Notes: generated by a model from the letters alone, not told the origin. A stretch of DNA of 64,000 nucleotides from an uncultured Roseovarius sp. (GCF_947259555.1 NZ_CAMYMD010000025.1:1-64000), one strand, 5' to 3'. Positions 1-8,501 are shown, numbered from the stretch's first letter. A program made the numbers and translations.

Positions 1-546
1 CAGCGCGGCGATGCCCGCTGCCACCAGCGGCGTCAGCCCGAGATGCGCGAGCATGTTGCGCGCCTCGCCGCCCGGCACCAGCCAGAGCGTCGCCAGACCC
101 TCGCGCGCGGGCGACAGTGCGCCGCGCAGCGCCGATTGCGCCACGATGGTCAGCACCAGCCCGGTGACGAGCGCGCGCAGATTGCCCGTGGCCGACAGCA
201 CCAGAAGACGGCTCGCACAGCCGCGCGCAAGGATCATCCCCGCGCCGAACATCAGCCCGCCAATGATCGCGCCCGACATGCTGCCGGTGGCGGCCAGTGG
301 CCGCGCCTCGCTCACGTCCAGAAAACCTGCGGCGATGGCCCCCTGCACCGACAGAACCCCGGCGGAAAAGGCGATGATCCAGATCGACAGGCGGGGGCCC
401 AGCCCGCGCTCCGCCACCTCGATGGTCGCCGCCCGCAGGCAAAACCGCGAATGCTGCGCCGCCGCCCCGAAGATCACGCCGACGAGCGCCCCGGCCATGG
501 CAAGCACGGCCCCGTCGCCGTAGGTGTCGATGAGTGTTTCCAGCAT
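1..546 (-). CDS. YeeE/YedE (SoxT-like) sulfur-compound transporter, cut by window edge
   Basis: This is the first 182 codons of a leftward gene whose 3' end lies outside the window. The start is the ATG at 546, giving MLETLIDTYGDGAVL. The protein is hydrophobic, with several probable membrane helices. It carries the cysteine motifs of the YeeE/YedE (DUF395, TsuA-type) family: QHSRFCLRA near residue 31 and ARGCASRLL near residue 105. Family members move thiosulfate or related sulfur species through a path lined by cysteines. It lies just downstream of the sox operon on the same strand but has its own 119-base leader with an FNR-type palindrome, so it is probably a separate unit. A role in sulfur import is inferred from family and context. 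Confidence 0.85.
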   Translation of the reverse strand, partial: MLETLIDTYGDGAVLAMAGALVGVIFGAAAQHSRFCLRAATIEVAERGLGPRLSIWIIAFSAGVLSVQGAIAAGFLDVSEARPLAATGSMSGAIIGGLMFGAGMILARGCASRLLVLSATGNLRALVTGLVLTIVAQSALRGALSPAREGLATLWLVPGGEARNMLAHLGLTPLVAAGIAAL

Positions 547-567
547 GGCAGTGTTCCATCGTGACGT

Positions 568-582
568 TATGCTGTCAGCATA
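568..582. promoter_or_regulatory. 15-base perfect palindrome in the leader of the YeeE gene
   Basis: The sequence reads TATGCTG-T-CAGCATA, a perfect inverted repeat with a single central base. It lies 22-36 bases upstream of the ATG at 546. It could be an operator or a short hairpin in the 5' leader. No regulator is identified. Confidence 0.35.
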
Positions 583-604
583 CACATTCACGGGCGCGCA
601 TGTC

Positions 605-618
605 TTGACTTGGGTCAA
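605..618. promoter_or_regulatory. FNR/CRP-family-type site upstream of the YeeE gene
   Basis: TTGAC-TTGG-GTCAA is a perfect inverted repeat with a 4-base spacer. This is the geometry of FNR/DNR/NNR boxes, whose family consensus is about TTGAT-N4-ATCAA. It is centred about 65 bases upstream of the leftward start codon at 546. Oxygen- or NO-linked control is inferred from the motif alone. Confidence 0.45.
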
Positions 619-631
619 TCAGGGGGGCAAT

Positions 632-655
632 CCGGGCCGCGCGGATGCGGCCCGG
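632..655 (-). terminator. Strong hairpin at the end of the sox operon
   Basis: CCGGGCCGC and GCGGCCCGG form a perfect 9-bp stem with a 6-base loop. It begins 11 bases downstream of the stop codon of the DUF302 gene. There is no T-run on the minus strand, so it may act as an RNA-stabilising or weak terminating hairpin rather than a canonical intrinsic terminator. Confidence 0.5.
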
Positions 656-665
656 CACCGGCGCT

Positions 666-1094
666 TTATTCCAGCGCGTCCTGCACAATCTCGTCCAGAA
701 ACGTCTGCACCTTCTGCATCTCGCCTTCGGGGTAGGTGCGATAGCCCACCATCACCTCGCCCTCGCGCTCGGCGACAAAGACGCCATAGGGGCAATGCGC
801 GATATTCATCGGATCGGCCTCCATCACCTCGCGCGACAGGGTGGCGGAACAAAACAGGAAGATATCCGCCGCTTCGAAGATCTTGACGTCACTACCCACA
901 TCCGCGCCCGTGCGGTTGAGCATCTCGCCGACATGGCTGGTGAGGTCGATCACCAGCCCCCGGTCGAGGATTGCGCTTTCGACCGCGAATGTCGCATCGC
1001 CGAAGGTGCCGTTGAACGGGTAGGTCACCGCCTCCTGCGCCGCCGCCGGCAGCGCCATGAGGCCGAAAACCCCGGCCAGAATTGTCCGTTTCAT
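666..1094 (-). CDS. Secreted DUF302-domain protein of the sox operon
   Basis: A 142-residue protein with a clear Sec signal peptide (MKRTILAGVFGLMALPAAAQ, cleavage near residue 19-20). It continues as a single small DUF302-like domain; phrases such as AHCPYGVFVAE and TYPEGEM fit that family. DUF302 proteins are small periplasmic or cytoplasmic proteins of unknown function that often accompany sulfur-oxidation genes. It starts 39 bases downstream of soxF on the same strand and is the last gene before a stable hairpin, so it is probably cotranscribed with soxBCDEF. Two cysteines are present (FLFCSAT, AHCPY). No enzymatic role can be assigned. Confidence 0.8.
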   Translation of the reverse strand: MKRTILAGVFGLMALPAAAQEAVTYPFNGTFGDATFAVESAILDRGLVIDLTSHVGEMLNRTGADVGSDVKIFEAADIFLFCSATLSREVMEADPMNIAHCPYGVFVAEREGEVMVGYRTYPEGEMQKVQTFLDEIVQDALE

Positions 1095-1133
1095 TGCCTT
1101 TACTCCTTTGTCAGACAGGCGTTCGCGCGCCGA

Positions 1134-2402
1134 TCAATCGAACATGTCCGTGGTGATACCGGCATACCAACCGACCGATTCCTCGTAGGTCGCCTTGCGG
1201 GTTGCGGCGTCTTCGCCGGTCTGCGAGATAAACCCATCGACCTTGGCAATCTTGTCAGACGTCGCCTCGTAGGTTGCCCCCACCTTGACGCCATCATCCT
1301 CGGCGATGAGGGACCAGCAGGTATTGGTAAACTTCGCCGGGAACACTTTGGACCCGGTCAGCGCGCCGCGCACCGCCATGGCACAGACCTTGGCCTGTGA
1401 ATTGGCGGCAAAGCCGGATTTGGGCATGTCGCCCTGCGCCGCTGCATCGCCCAGAACATGCACGTCCGGGTCGGCCTTTGACGACATGTCGGCCGCGTTC
1501 ACCGGCGCCCAGTTGCCATCTGTCACGCCCGCCATGTCAGCGATACGACCGGCCTTTTGCGCGGGAATGACATTGCAGACATCCACAGTCTCGACCATTC
1601 CGTCAATGTCGATTGTCATGGCCTCCGGGTCGACAGTGACATTTGCACCGCCAAAGTCCGGGCCGATGCGCTCAATCATCCCGCTATAGTGACGCTGCCA
1701 GCCCTCTTCAAAGAGCGCCTGCTTGGAAAAGTTAGGCTTGGGGTCTGCCACGAGGATCTTGGCGGTCGGGTTCATTTGGCTCAGGACATGCGCCACCATC
1801 GAGATCCGCTCATAGGGGCCCGGCGGGCAGCGGTAGGGGTTGGGCGGGGCCACCATGGCAAAGCGCCCGCCCTCGGGCATCGCCATGATCTGCGCCTTCA
1901 AAAGCTCGCTTTGCGATCCGGCCTTGTAGGCATGCGGCATCTTGTTCTGCGCCGCCACAGACCAGCCCGGCACGGCATCCTCGACAAAATCAATGCCGGG
2001 GCTGAGGATCAGCTTGTCATAGGGCAGCACCGTGCCCCCGGCGAGGCTAACGGTCTTGGCATCGCGGTCCACATCCACCGCCCAGTCATGCACCACGTTG
2101 ATGCCGTATTTCGCGGCCAGCGCGCCGTAGGTATGGCTGATATCCTCCAGATCGGTGAAGCCGCCGATATAGAGGTTCGAGAAATAGCAGGTGAAATAGC
2201 TGCGCGAGGGCTCGACCAGCGTCACATTGATGGCACCCTTGCTGTCCTTGGCGATATAGCGCGCGGCCGTGGCCCCGCCCGAGCCGCCACCGATCACGAC
2301 AACCCGCGGCTTGCCATGCCCGTCAGCCAGCACCGCAGGCGACGAGAGCGTGGCAGCCGCAGCCGTTCCCACAGCAATGAATTTGCGTCGGTTGAAAGTC
2401 AT
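1134..2402 (-). CDS. soxF: SoxF, FAD sulfide dehydrogenase (flavocytochrome c flavoprotein)
   Basis: The 422-residue protein opens with a twin-arginine-type leader (NRRKFIAVG) and the dinucleotide-binding motif VVVIGGGSGGATAAR near residue 35. The rest matches FccB/SoxF: FTCYFSNLYIGG near residue 70 carries one redox cysteine, and the C-terminal segment with NTCWSLIAEDDG carries another and fits the flavocytochrome c flavin-binding region. The family oxidises sulfide to sulfur in the periplasm and passes electrons to a c-type cytochrome. The likely partner is SoxE, encoded 28 bases upstream. Gene order soxE-soxF matches Paracoccus-type sox clusters. Identity is secure; exact substrate in this organism is inferred. 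Confidence 0.93.
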   Translation of the reverse strand: MTFNRRKFIAVGTAAAATLSSPAVLADGHGKPRVVVIGGGSGGATAARYIAKDSKGAINVTLVEPSRSYFTCYFSNLYIGGFTDLEDISHTYGALAAKYGINVVHDWAVDVDRDAKTVSLAGGTVLPYDKLILSPGIDFVEDAVPGWSVAAQNKMPHAYKAGSQSELLKAQIMAMPEGGRFAMVAPPNPYRCPPGPYERISMVAHVLSQMNPTAKILVADPKPNFSKQALFEEGWQRHYSGMIERIGPDFGGANVTVDPEAMTIDIDGMVETVDVCNVIPAQKAGRIADMAGVTDGNWAPVNAADMSSKADPDVHVLGDAAAQGDMPKSGFAANSQAKVCAMAVRGALTGSKVFPAKFTNTCWSLIAEDDGVKVGATYEATSDKIAKVDGFISQTGEDAATRKATYEESVGWYAGITTDMFD

Positions 2403-2430
2403 GGTGTCTCCTCCCAGATACGGACCGCGT

Positions 2431-3132
2431 TTAGTCGAGGTCCTTGAAATAGGCCGCCAGCGCTGCGATCTCCTCGTTCGACAGGCGTCCGGCCATCATC
2501 TGCATCACCGGATGGGGACGCAGTTTGTCCTTGTAGGCATGCATCGCGACGACGAAATCCTCTTCCGGCCAGCGGGTGATCGAGGGGATGCCGTCCGCGC
2601 TGCCATCGGCCTGATGACAGCTCACGCATTCGCTGCTGAGATATTCGCCGTATTCCGGATCGCCCTGAATGGCGAGAATTTCCGGATCGACCGAGTGATC
2701 CGTGCCAATGGCCGTCGGTGCGGCCTCGGGTATGTTCGCGGGATTGTCGGAAAAACGGCGAAGATACGCGAGCAGGTCGGCGCGCGCCTGTTCGTCCTTG
2801 AGACCACGATAACTCATCCGGGTCTTGGAAACGAGCGCGCGCGGGTTCTCGATATAGGCGTCGAGTGTCCTGAGATCCCAGATCAGCCCGTCGACGCCTG
2901 CGCGTTCCATCGAGTCGGAATAGCGATAGTCCTCATGCGCCGCCGCACGCCGCCCGAAGAGACCATTGAGATGCGGCCCGATACGGTCCTCGGCCCCCTT
3001 CCCGATCTGATGACAGCCTTTGCATTGATTGAACTGAGCCTCCCCCGCCTCGGCATCGCCGATAAGCTCCGCCCGCGCACCACCCGCCACCATCACAGCA
3101 GCGAGTGTCAGCGCGGGCAGGAGCGCGCGCAT
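2431..3132 (-). CDS. soxE: SoxE, periplasmic diheme cytochrome c
   Basis: The start chosen is the ATG at 3132, which gives a good Sec signal (MRALLPALTLAAVMVAGG) and lies just after the soxD stop; an in-frame start further upstream would lie inside soxD. The 233-residue product has two c-type heme motifs, CKGCH at residues 37-41 and CVSCH at 169-173, so it is a diheme class I cytochrome made of two domains. In Paracoccus-type clusters SoxE is the electron acceptor of the flavoprotein SoxF. The N-terminal domain resembles the second heme domain of SoxD upstream (GxRIGPHLNGLFGR versus NRVGPQLNGVVGR), suggesting common descent by duplication. Confidence 0.92.
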   Translation of the reverse strand: MRALLPALTLAAVMVAGGARAELIGDAEAGEAQFNQCKGCHQIGKGAEDRIGPHLNGLFGRRAAAHEDYRYSDSMERAGVDGLIWDLRTLDAYIENPRALVSKTRMSYRGLKDEQARADLLAYLRRFSDNPANIPEAAPTAIGTDHSVDPEILAIQGDPEYGEYLSSECVSCHQADGSADGIPSITRWPEEDFVVAMHAYKDKLRPHPVMQMMAGRLSNEEIAALAAYFKDLD

Positions 3133-3136
3133 CGGA

Positions 3137-4195
3137 TCAGTGTCCGAAGGTCGAGAGATACGCGGTGATCGCCGCAATATCCTCGTCCGATCTCAGCCCG
3201 GCAAAGGCCATGCGTGTCCCCTTCATAAAGCCGCGCGGATCAGCCAGAAATGCGGCGAGGCTTTCATTGTCCCAGAACAGCCCGTCACCGGCCATGCCTT
3301 CGAGGGCCGAAGAATACTTGAACCCGTCCACGGCACCGGCGGCACGCCCCACCACACCGTTGAGCTGCGGGCCTACGCGATTCTTGGCACCCTCGCCCAC
3401 CTGATGGCAAGCCTTACATTTGCGGAACACCTTTTCCCCGGCGGCCACCAATTCGGGATCGGCGGCGGGCGCGGGCGCGCTCTCGGCGGCAGGTTCAGCG
3501 GCAGCCGTCTCGACCGGCTCTGCCTCGGCGGCGGGCGCTGCGGCCTCGGTCTCGGCGCCTTCCTCATCCGGGGTCACGTCGAGCACGGCGGCACGCATGG
3601 TGATCTCGACACTGTCCTTGCAGTTCTCCATGCAGGGCGCACCGTGCCAGATCGCATATTCGGTCTCGGCCCGGTTATCGACGATGAACCCGTCGGCATT
3701 GGGCATCTCGAACTCGGCGAAATTCTCGTGGCTGAGGGTGAAATCATCCTCCACCAGATTGTTGGAATAGAGGATATAGGCGGTGATCGCATAGACATCG
3801 TCGGGCGTCAGGCTCTGCGCATTGCCAAAGGGCATCGAGCGGTTGACGTAATCCCACACCGTCGACAGGTGCGGCCAGTAGGATCCCACGGTCTTGAGCG
3901 GGTCCTTGCGGTCAAGCGTGCCCTGCCCCCCCGCGAGCTTGGGCCAGTTTCCGATACCCTCGGCAAAGTCACCATGGCAGACGGCGCAATGTTCGGCAAA
4001 GACCTCGTCACCTGTCCACACGTCGCCCGACCCTTCGGGCAGACCGCGACCGTCGGGCATGATCTTGACGTCCCAGGCGGCGATCTCTTCGGGCAGCGCC
4101 TCGCGCCCCAGCCCGTATTCGCCCGACCAGACGGCGGTGGCGGTGGCGCTGACGGTGATGCCCGCGACCAGCGTGAATTTAAGAAACTTCGACAT
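3137..4195 (-). CDS. soxD: SoxD, diheme cytochrome subunit of sulfane dehydrogenase
   Basis: The start is the ATG at 4195, 17 bases inside the end of soxC and followed by a signal peptide (MSKFLKFTLVAGITVSATAT). The 352-residue protein has heme motifs CAVCH at residues 70-74 and CKACH at 260-264. They are joined by a low-complexity Ala/Glu/Pro linker at about residues 209-247. SoxD takes electrons from the molybdenum subunit SoxC in the Sox(CD) complex, which oxidises the sulfane sulfur bound to SoxY in six-electron steps and so prevents sulfur globule build-up. Overlap with soxC implies translational coupling. The pair Cys188 and Cys192 is not heme-binding (CMENC). Confidence 0.94.
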   Translation of the reverse strand: MSKFLKFTLVAGITVSATATAVWSGEYGLGREALPEEIAAWDVKIMPDGRGLPEGSGDVWTGDEVFAEHCAVCHGDFAEGIGNWPKLAGGQGTLDRKDPLKTVGSYWPHLSTVWDYVNRSMPFGNAQSLTPDDVYAITAYILYSNNLVEDDFTLSHENFAEFEMPNADGFIVDNRAETEYAIWHGAPCMENCKDSVEITMRAAVLDVTPDEEGAETEAAAPAAEAEPVETAAAEPAAESAPAPAADPELVAAGEKVFRKCKACHQVGEGAKNRVGPQLNGVVGRAAGAVDGFKYSSALEGMAGDGLFWDNESLAAFLADPRGFMKGTRMAFAGLRSDEDIAAITAYLSTFGH

Positions 4196-5462
4196 TCTCT
4201 GCCTCCCCGTTGGGCCGCACCCACCATGTCTGAATACAGTTGTTGTGATAGATCGAGTTTTCGCCGCGTACCTCGCGTAGCTGCGCCTTGGTGGGCTGGA
4301 TATAGCCGGTGTCATCCATCGCGCGGCTTTGCAGCAGCATCTCCTCGCCGTCCCACTCGGTGTCGAGGTAGAAGCGGGTGAGCGCCTTGGCCTCGCCTTC
4401 CTTGGCGAGCCGTGCGGTTTCCCAGGTCTTGCCACCATCCTTGGAGACATCGACGCGGGTGATCGCGCCATGGCCCGACCAGGCCAGCCCGGTGATCACC
4501 AGCGGCCCCTTGCCATGGGTGATCGGCGACTGCGGGCTGGGGCTGGTGACGACTGACTTGGCGTCCATCACCCAGGTCCATTTGCGGCTGATGCCATCGG
4601 CCAGCGTGTCGGTGTATTTCGAGGTTTCTTCGCGGCTCTCGACGGGGCCGTCAGTCACTTCGATGCGGCGGATCCACTTGACCCACATGTTGCCTTCCCA
4701 GCCCGGCACGACGAGGCGCACAGGGTATCCGTGTTCCTTGCGCAGCGCCTCGCCATTGGCCTTGAACGCCACCAGACAGTCGCCAAGCGCCTTGCCCATC
4801 GGGATCGAGCGGCCGTTCGAGGACGCATCGGCCCCCTCGACATAGACCCACTTGTCCTGCAACTCGCCCGCCACGTCGAGCCCCGCCTCTTCCAGCAGGG
4901 TGCGCAGCGGCACGCCGGTATATTCCATGTTGTGGATCATGCCATGGGTGAACTGCGCGCCATTGAGTTGCGCCCCCGCCCATTCCATGCCCGTGTTGGC
5001 CGCGCATTCGCAGAAATAAACGTGGTTCTCACGCGGGAAGCGTTCGAGATCGGCATAGGTGAACACCAGCGGCCGATCCACCAGCCCGTTGATCATCAGC
5101 CGGTAATCTTCCTTCTTGAGGTCAATCGCGCCGGAATGGTGCCGCTCAAAGGCGCAGCCCTGCGGCGTGATCGTCCCGTCAAGCGCGTGGATGGGCGTAA
5201 AGTTGATCGAGGAGATCGTATCGGCGGTCAGCCACTCGACATTGCGGCGCACCACGTCCGACTCGTATTCGATGGGCAACCCATAGGGCGAGGCATCGAC
5301 CCCGTCGCCAAGGCCCGTGGCCCAGGGCTGCACATCCGTGATCAGCGGGTCGGGCGTGCCCGCCTGTGCCGCGCCTGCGGTGACGGCCCCGGCTGCCGCG
5401 GCCACGCTACCGCGCAGGAACGCGCGGCGCGAGGTGGGTTTTCCCTTGAAAAGCTCAGACAT
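4179..5462 (-). CDS. soxC: SoxC, molybdenum sulfane dehydrogenase subunit
   Basis: The start at 5462 is preferred because AGGAGG sits at the right distance upstream. The alternative ATG at 5492 overlaps the soxB stop but lacks a good ribosome site. The 427-residue product has a twin-arginine export signal (TSRRAFLRGS) and belongs to the sulfite-oxidase-like molybdopterin family. The conserved segment around VYFCECAANTGMEW holds the cysteine of the cofactor site. Residues beyond about 300 form the Mo-co dimerisation domain (VVTSPSPQSP onward). With SoxD it oxidises protein-bound sulfane sulfur in the periplasm. Its presence indicates the complete Sox pathway from thiosulfate to sulfate. Confidence 0.94.
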   Translation of the reverse strand: MSELFKGKPTSRRAFLRGSVAAAAGAVTAGAAQAGTPDPLITDVQPWATGLGDGVDASPYGLPIEYESDVVRRNVEWLTADTISSINFTPIHALDGTITPQGCAFERHHSGAIDLKKEDYRLMINGLVDRPLVFTYADLERFPRENHVYFCECAANTGMEWAGAQLNGAQFTHGMIHNMEYTGVPLRTLLEEAGLDVAGELQDKWVYVEGADASSNGRSIPMGKALGDCLVAFKANGEALRKEHGYPVRLVVPGWEGNMWVKWIRRIEVTDGPVESREETSKYTDTLADGISRKWTWVMDAKSVVTSPSPQSPITHGKGPLVITGLAWSGHGAITRVDVSKDGGKTWETARLAKEGEAKALTRFYLDTEWDGEEMLLQSRAMDDTGYIQPTKAQLREVRGENSIYHNNCIQTWWVRPNGEAENVEVS

Positions 5463-5488
5463 CTCGAATGCCTCCTCTCGACTGGATC

Positions 5489-7186
5489 TCATGCGCCAAT
5501 CACCTTGACGCTGTCATTGGGCGCGACACGCACGGTGCCCTGCTTGGCGATGTGGTTCTCGACCACGTCCCAGATCTGCGGGCCCTCGGTGTCCTCGTTG
5601 ACACTGGCCCAACCGGCGACCACGTAATTCTTCTCGGGGTCAATCGCCTCGCCGGTCTTGAGCAGCACCATGTCGCTGATCCGGCTGCCCTGCGGCTGGT
5701 TGATGTCGATCCGGTAGCCCATGCCACCGATCCGCACCATGTCGCCGCCCTGCTGGTAATAGGGATCGGGGTTGAAAATGTTGTCGGCCACGTCCTCGAG
5801 GATCACCTTGATAAATTCGCCGGTCATCTCACTGCGATAGGCCTTGCCATAGGTCATTGAGGTCACGTTGAAGATATCCTCGCGGGTGATGTCTTGGCCC
5901 GGGATCAGGCTTGGCCCCCACCGCACGCCGGGCGACATCGCAATATCCGCCTCGCGCTCTTCGATCAGTGCCTCGCAGATCAGGTCATCCCACGAGCCGT
6001 TGAAATTGCCGCGCCGGTAAAGCAGACTCTCGGTCTGGCCGATCACCTCCTCCAACTCGGATTTGAACGGCGCGCGCTGCTCATCAATGAGCGCGGCCAC
6101 CTCCTTGTCCGGTTCGATCACGTCACTGAAAATCGGGATCAGCTTGTGGCGAAAGCCCATCATCCGGCCGTCACGCACATCCAGATCGACGCGGCTGACG
6201 AATTTGCCGTTGCTGCCCGACGCGATGAGGATCGTCTCGCCCACCAGCACCGGCTCGGGCAGCGCGTCGTGGGTGTGGCCCGTCAGAATGACGTCAATGC
6301 CCTTGACGATACCCGCCATCTTCTTGTCCACGTCAAAGCCGTTATGGCTGAGCACGACCACGAGATCCGCGCCTTGGCCCCGCACCTCGTCGACCATCGC
6401 CTGCATGTTCTCGTCGCGGATACCGAAAGAGTATTCCGGGAACATCCAGCCCGGATTGGCAATCGGCATATAGGGGAAGGCCTGACCGATCACGGCGATC
6501 TTGGCCCCGCCACGTTCAAAGAACTTGTAGGGCGGGAACAGCTCTGCAGGCTCGTCCCATTCGGCGTCGAAAATGTTCTGGCCAAGCGCGGCAAAAGGCA
6601 GGCCCTCGACGATCTCGTGCACCCGGTCAGAGCCGAGCGTGAATTCCCAGTGAAAGGTCATCGCATCCGGCTTGAGCGCGTTCATCACGTTGACCATGTC
6701 CTGGCCTTGCGAGTGATAGCAGGTGTAAGAGCCATGCCACGTGTCGCCCCCATCCAGCAAAATCGCATCAGGCCGGTCAGCGCGGATGGCATTGATCACA
6801 GTCGCCATCCGGTCCAGCCCGCCGACCTTGCCATAGCCCTGCGCCAGCGCACTGAAGTCGCCCGAGGACAGCGCATAATGCGACGGGCTGCCATCGTCGA
6901 TGTCATAGAGCTTGCGGAACTCTGCGCCGGTGACATGCGGGACAGCCCCCTTGTTGTCGCCCACGCCGATATTGATCGACGGCTCGCGGAAATAGATCGG
7001 CTTGAGCTGCGCGTGAATGTCGGTGATGTGGATCAGGCTCACATTGCCGAACGTGTCGAACTGCAAGAGCTGATCCTGCGTCAGCGCCTGTTGCGCCGCC
7101 AGTTTCGCCCAGTTGCCAAAGGACGACGCCCCCAGAATGGCCGAAGCCGCCATGCTCGTTTGAAGAAAATCACGACGCGAGATCAT
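5489..7186 (-). CDS. soxB: SoxB, sulfate thiohydrolase (dimanganese)
   Basis: The start at 7186 gives MISRRDFLQTSMAAS, a twin-arginine leader, with GGAAAGG upstream. The 565-residue protein is of the metallophosphoesterase/5'-nucleotidase type. Metal-site motifs are in order: ITDIHAQLKP near residue 54, LLDGGDTWHGS near 150, the SoxB-specific HWEFTLG, LSHNGFDVD, and TGHTHDALPEP. SoxB hydrolyses the terminal sulfonate from the SoxY-bound S-thiocysteine sulfate and releases sulfate. It is the first gene after a terminator-like hairpin in the soxA-soxB gap and is followed 26 bases later by soxC. Confidence 0.96.
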   Translation of the reverse strand: MISRRDFLQTSMAASAILGASSFGNWAKLAAQQALTQDQLLQFDTFGNVSLIHITDIHAQLKPIYFREPSINIGVGDNKGAVPHVTGAEFRKLYDIDDGSPSHYALSSGDFSALAQGYGKVGGLDRMATVINAIRADRPDAILLDGGDTWHGSYTCYHSQGQDMVNVMNALKPDAMTFHWEFTLGSDRVHEIVEGLPFAALGQNIFDAEWDEPAELFPPYKFFERGGAKIAVIGQAFPYMPIANPGWMFPEYSFGIRDENMQAMVDEVRGQGADLVVVLSHNGFDVDKKMAGIVKGIDVILTGHTHDALPEPVLVGETILIASGSNGKFVSRVDLDVRDGRMMGFRHKLIPIFSDVIEPDKEVAALIDEQRAPFKSELEEVIGQTESLLYRRGNFNGSWDDLICEALIEEREADIAMSPGVRWGPSLIPGQDITREDIFNVTSMTYGKAYRSEMTGEFIKVILEDVADNIFNPDPYYQQGGDMVRIGGMGYRIDINQPQGSRISDMVLLKTGEAIDPEKNYVVAGWASVNEDTEGPQIWDVVENHIAKQGTVRVAPNDSVKVIGA

Positions 7187-7216
7187 GTCTGACCTTTCCA
7201 CTACCGCAGGGATCAC

Positions 7217-7232
7217 ATGCGGAATTTTGAAT
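7217..7232. promoter_or_regulatory. Possible SoxR-type half-matching operator in the soxB leader
   Basis: ATGC-N8-GAAT matches seven of eight specified bases of the ATTC-N8-GAAT palindrome used by SqrR-type repressors. It lies between the soxA terminator and the soxB start. No convincing -10 box accompanies it, so internal promoter control here is only a possibility. Confidence 0.25.
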
Positions 7233-7244
7233 GTTTTAGTCAAG

Positions 7245-7276
7245 AAAAACCCCGCCCGGACCATGGCCAGGCGGGG
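7245..7276 (-). terminator. Rho-independent terminator or attenuator between soxA and soxB
   Basis: On the minus strand, CCCCGCC and GGCGGGG form a 7-bp GC stem with a 13-base loop, followed by five T residues. It begins only 8 bases after the soxA stop (7284). In an otherwise continuous sox operon it would lower expression of soxBCDEF relative to the carrier genes soxXYZA. Confidence 0.75.
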
Positions 7277-7283
7277 TCTTCAC

Positions 7284-8141
7284 TCAGTTGCGGACCGACG
7301 GCCCCTCGACCGACAGACCGTTGCCGCGGCTCGCGACATAAAGCTCAAGCGCCACGAATTCGGGGCTGCCGGGCTTGTATGTCTCGGCGCGGGTGTCGCG
7401 CACGCAGCCCTTGAAACGGGCATGCACCCCGTTCAGCTTGGTGTTCTTCAGCCGGTAGACCGGAAAGCCGTTGATCTGGCCCTGGCTCAGGTGGTCGGCG
7501 CGGATCATGCGGCCGTAATTGTCCTCGTGACAATTGGCGCAGCTCAGCTCCAGCTGGCCGGTGCGGGTATAGTAGAGCTCCTTGCCCGCCTCCCAGGTCT
7601 CGGCCACCGGGCCATCCGTCGCCACGTTCACGGGCATGCCGCGCGACACGGACGAGATCAGCGCCAGCATGCTGGTCATCTCGGTGCCGGTGTATTTCAG
7701 CGGCTCGGCCTCCATGTTCTCGGTGCGGCAGGCATTGACCTGCATCTCCAGCGTCCGAACCTCGCCCGCGTCCTCGTTCCACTTGGGGTAGACCGCGCGC
7801 ACGCCCTTCATGCTGTCCCCGGCATCGCCATGGCAGCTTGCACAGGACTTGCCCGCCTCGCCCTCGACCGTGTCCCAGGCATCCATCGCCTGCTCGACAA
7901 AGATCATCCCGGGATTGTCGAAATCGTCGGCCTGCATGGCGCGGGTCTCGGTGCCGCGGAAATGCCAGCCCGAGATCACCTCGGGCAGCGCCCCCTCAAC
8001 CGCCGCCGGGGCGTCGGTCCAGGTGGTAAGCTCGGTCTCTTCGTTGATGATCAGCGTATCCTCGACGGGTTCGGCCCATGCCATCCCCGCCGTGATTGCA
8101 CCCGCTCCCAAAAGCGCCGTTATCAGTGCTGTTTTTTTCAT
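7284..8141 (-). CDS. soxA: SoxA, diheme subunit of the SoxAX L-cysteine S-thiosulfotransferase
   Basis: A 285-residue periplasmic protein with a Sec signal ending near residue 23 (AMAWA-type site). Heme motifs are CASCH at residues 100-104 and CANCH at 201-205. Cys138 (VNACRTENM) and Cys246 (FKGCVRD) correspond to the cysteine axial ligands of the two SoxA hemes. The latter is the persulfide-bearing active-site cysteine in the family. It is therefore the diheme SoxA type. SoxAX conjugates thiosulfate to the SoxY carrier cysteine. It is the last gene before the intercistronic terminator. Confidence 0.95.
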   Translation of the reverse strand: MKKTALITALLGAGAITAGMAWAEPVEDTLIINEETELTTWTDAPAAVEGALPEVISGWHFRGTETRAMQADDFDNPGMIFVEQAMDAWDTVEGEAGKSCASCHGDAGDSMKGVRAVYPKWNEDAGEVRTLEMQVNACRTENMEAEPLKYTGTEMTSMLALISSVSRGMPVNVATDGPVAETWEAGKELYYTRTGQLELSCANCHEDNYGRMIRADHLSQGQINGFPVYRLKNTKLNGVHARFKGCVRDTRAETYKPGSPEFVALELYVASRGNGLSVEGPSVRN

Positions 8142-8171
8142 TGTCGTCCCTCCCTGACGGTGATGCCTCTC

Positions 8172-8501
8172 TCAGCCCAGCGCGATGCTCTTGGTCTCTT
8201 CGTAGACAGAGCCATCGTCGTCGTACCAGGTGAAGACCATGTCACCGGCATCGGGGATCACCGCCTCAAACTCGAAATACGGGTTGGTCGAAATCGCGGG
8301 CTCCATGGTCACGTCGACCACGGTCTCGCCGTTGAATTCGCAGGTGAAGCGGTTGATGATCGAGCGCGGGATGGTGTTGCCATCGGCGTCCTTGCGCTGA
8401 CCGGATTCCATCGGGTGGCTGATCAGGGTCTTGATCGTGACCGTCTCGCCGGCACTTGCCTTGCGCGGCGCTTTCACGCGGGGTTTCACATTGTCTGCCA
8501 T
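8172..8501 (-). CDS. soxZ: SoxZ, sulfur carrier complex subunit
   Basis: A 109-residue protein without an export signal, as expected because SoxZ crosses the membrane bound to the Tat-exported SoxY. Motifs typical of SoxZ are visible: VKAPRKASAGETVTIKTLI at the N terminus, HPMESGQRKD near residue 29, and FTWYDDDGSVYEETKSI at the end. SoxYZ presents the substrate on a mobile C-terminal arm of SoxY. The gene lies 24 bases after soxY and 30 bases before soxA, within one operon. Confidence 0.95.
   Translation of the reverse strand: MADNVKPRVKAPRKASAGETVTIKTLISHPMESGQRKDADGNTIPRSIINRFTCEFNGETVVDVTMEPAISTNPYFEFEAVIPDAGDMVFTWYDDDGSVYEETKSIALG

Noticed and set aside
5463-5492. Alternative soxC start at 5492 overlapping the soxB stop
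   Set aside because: The AGGAGG ribosome site fits the ATG at 5462, which also places the Tat motif at a normal distance from the N terminus.
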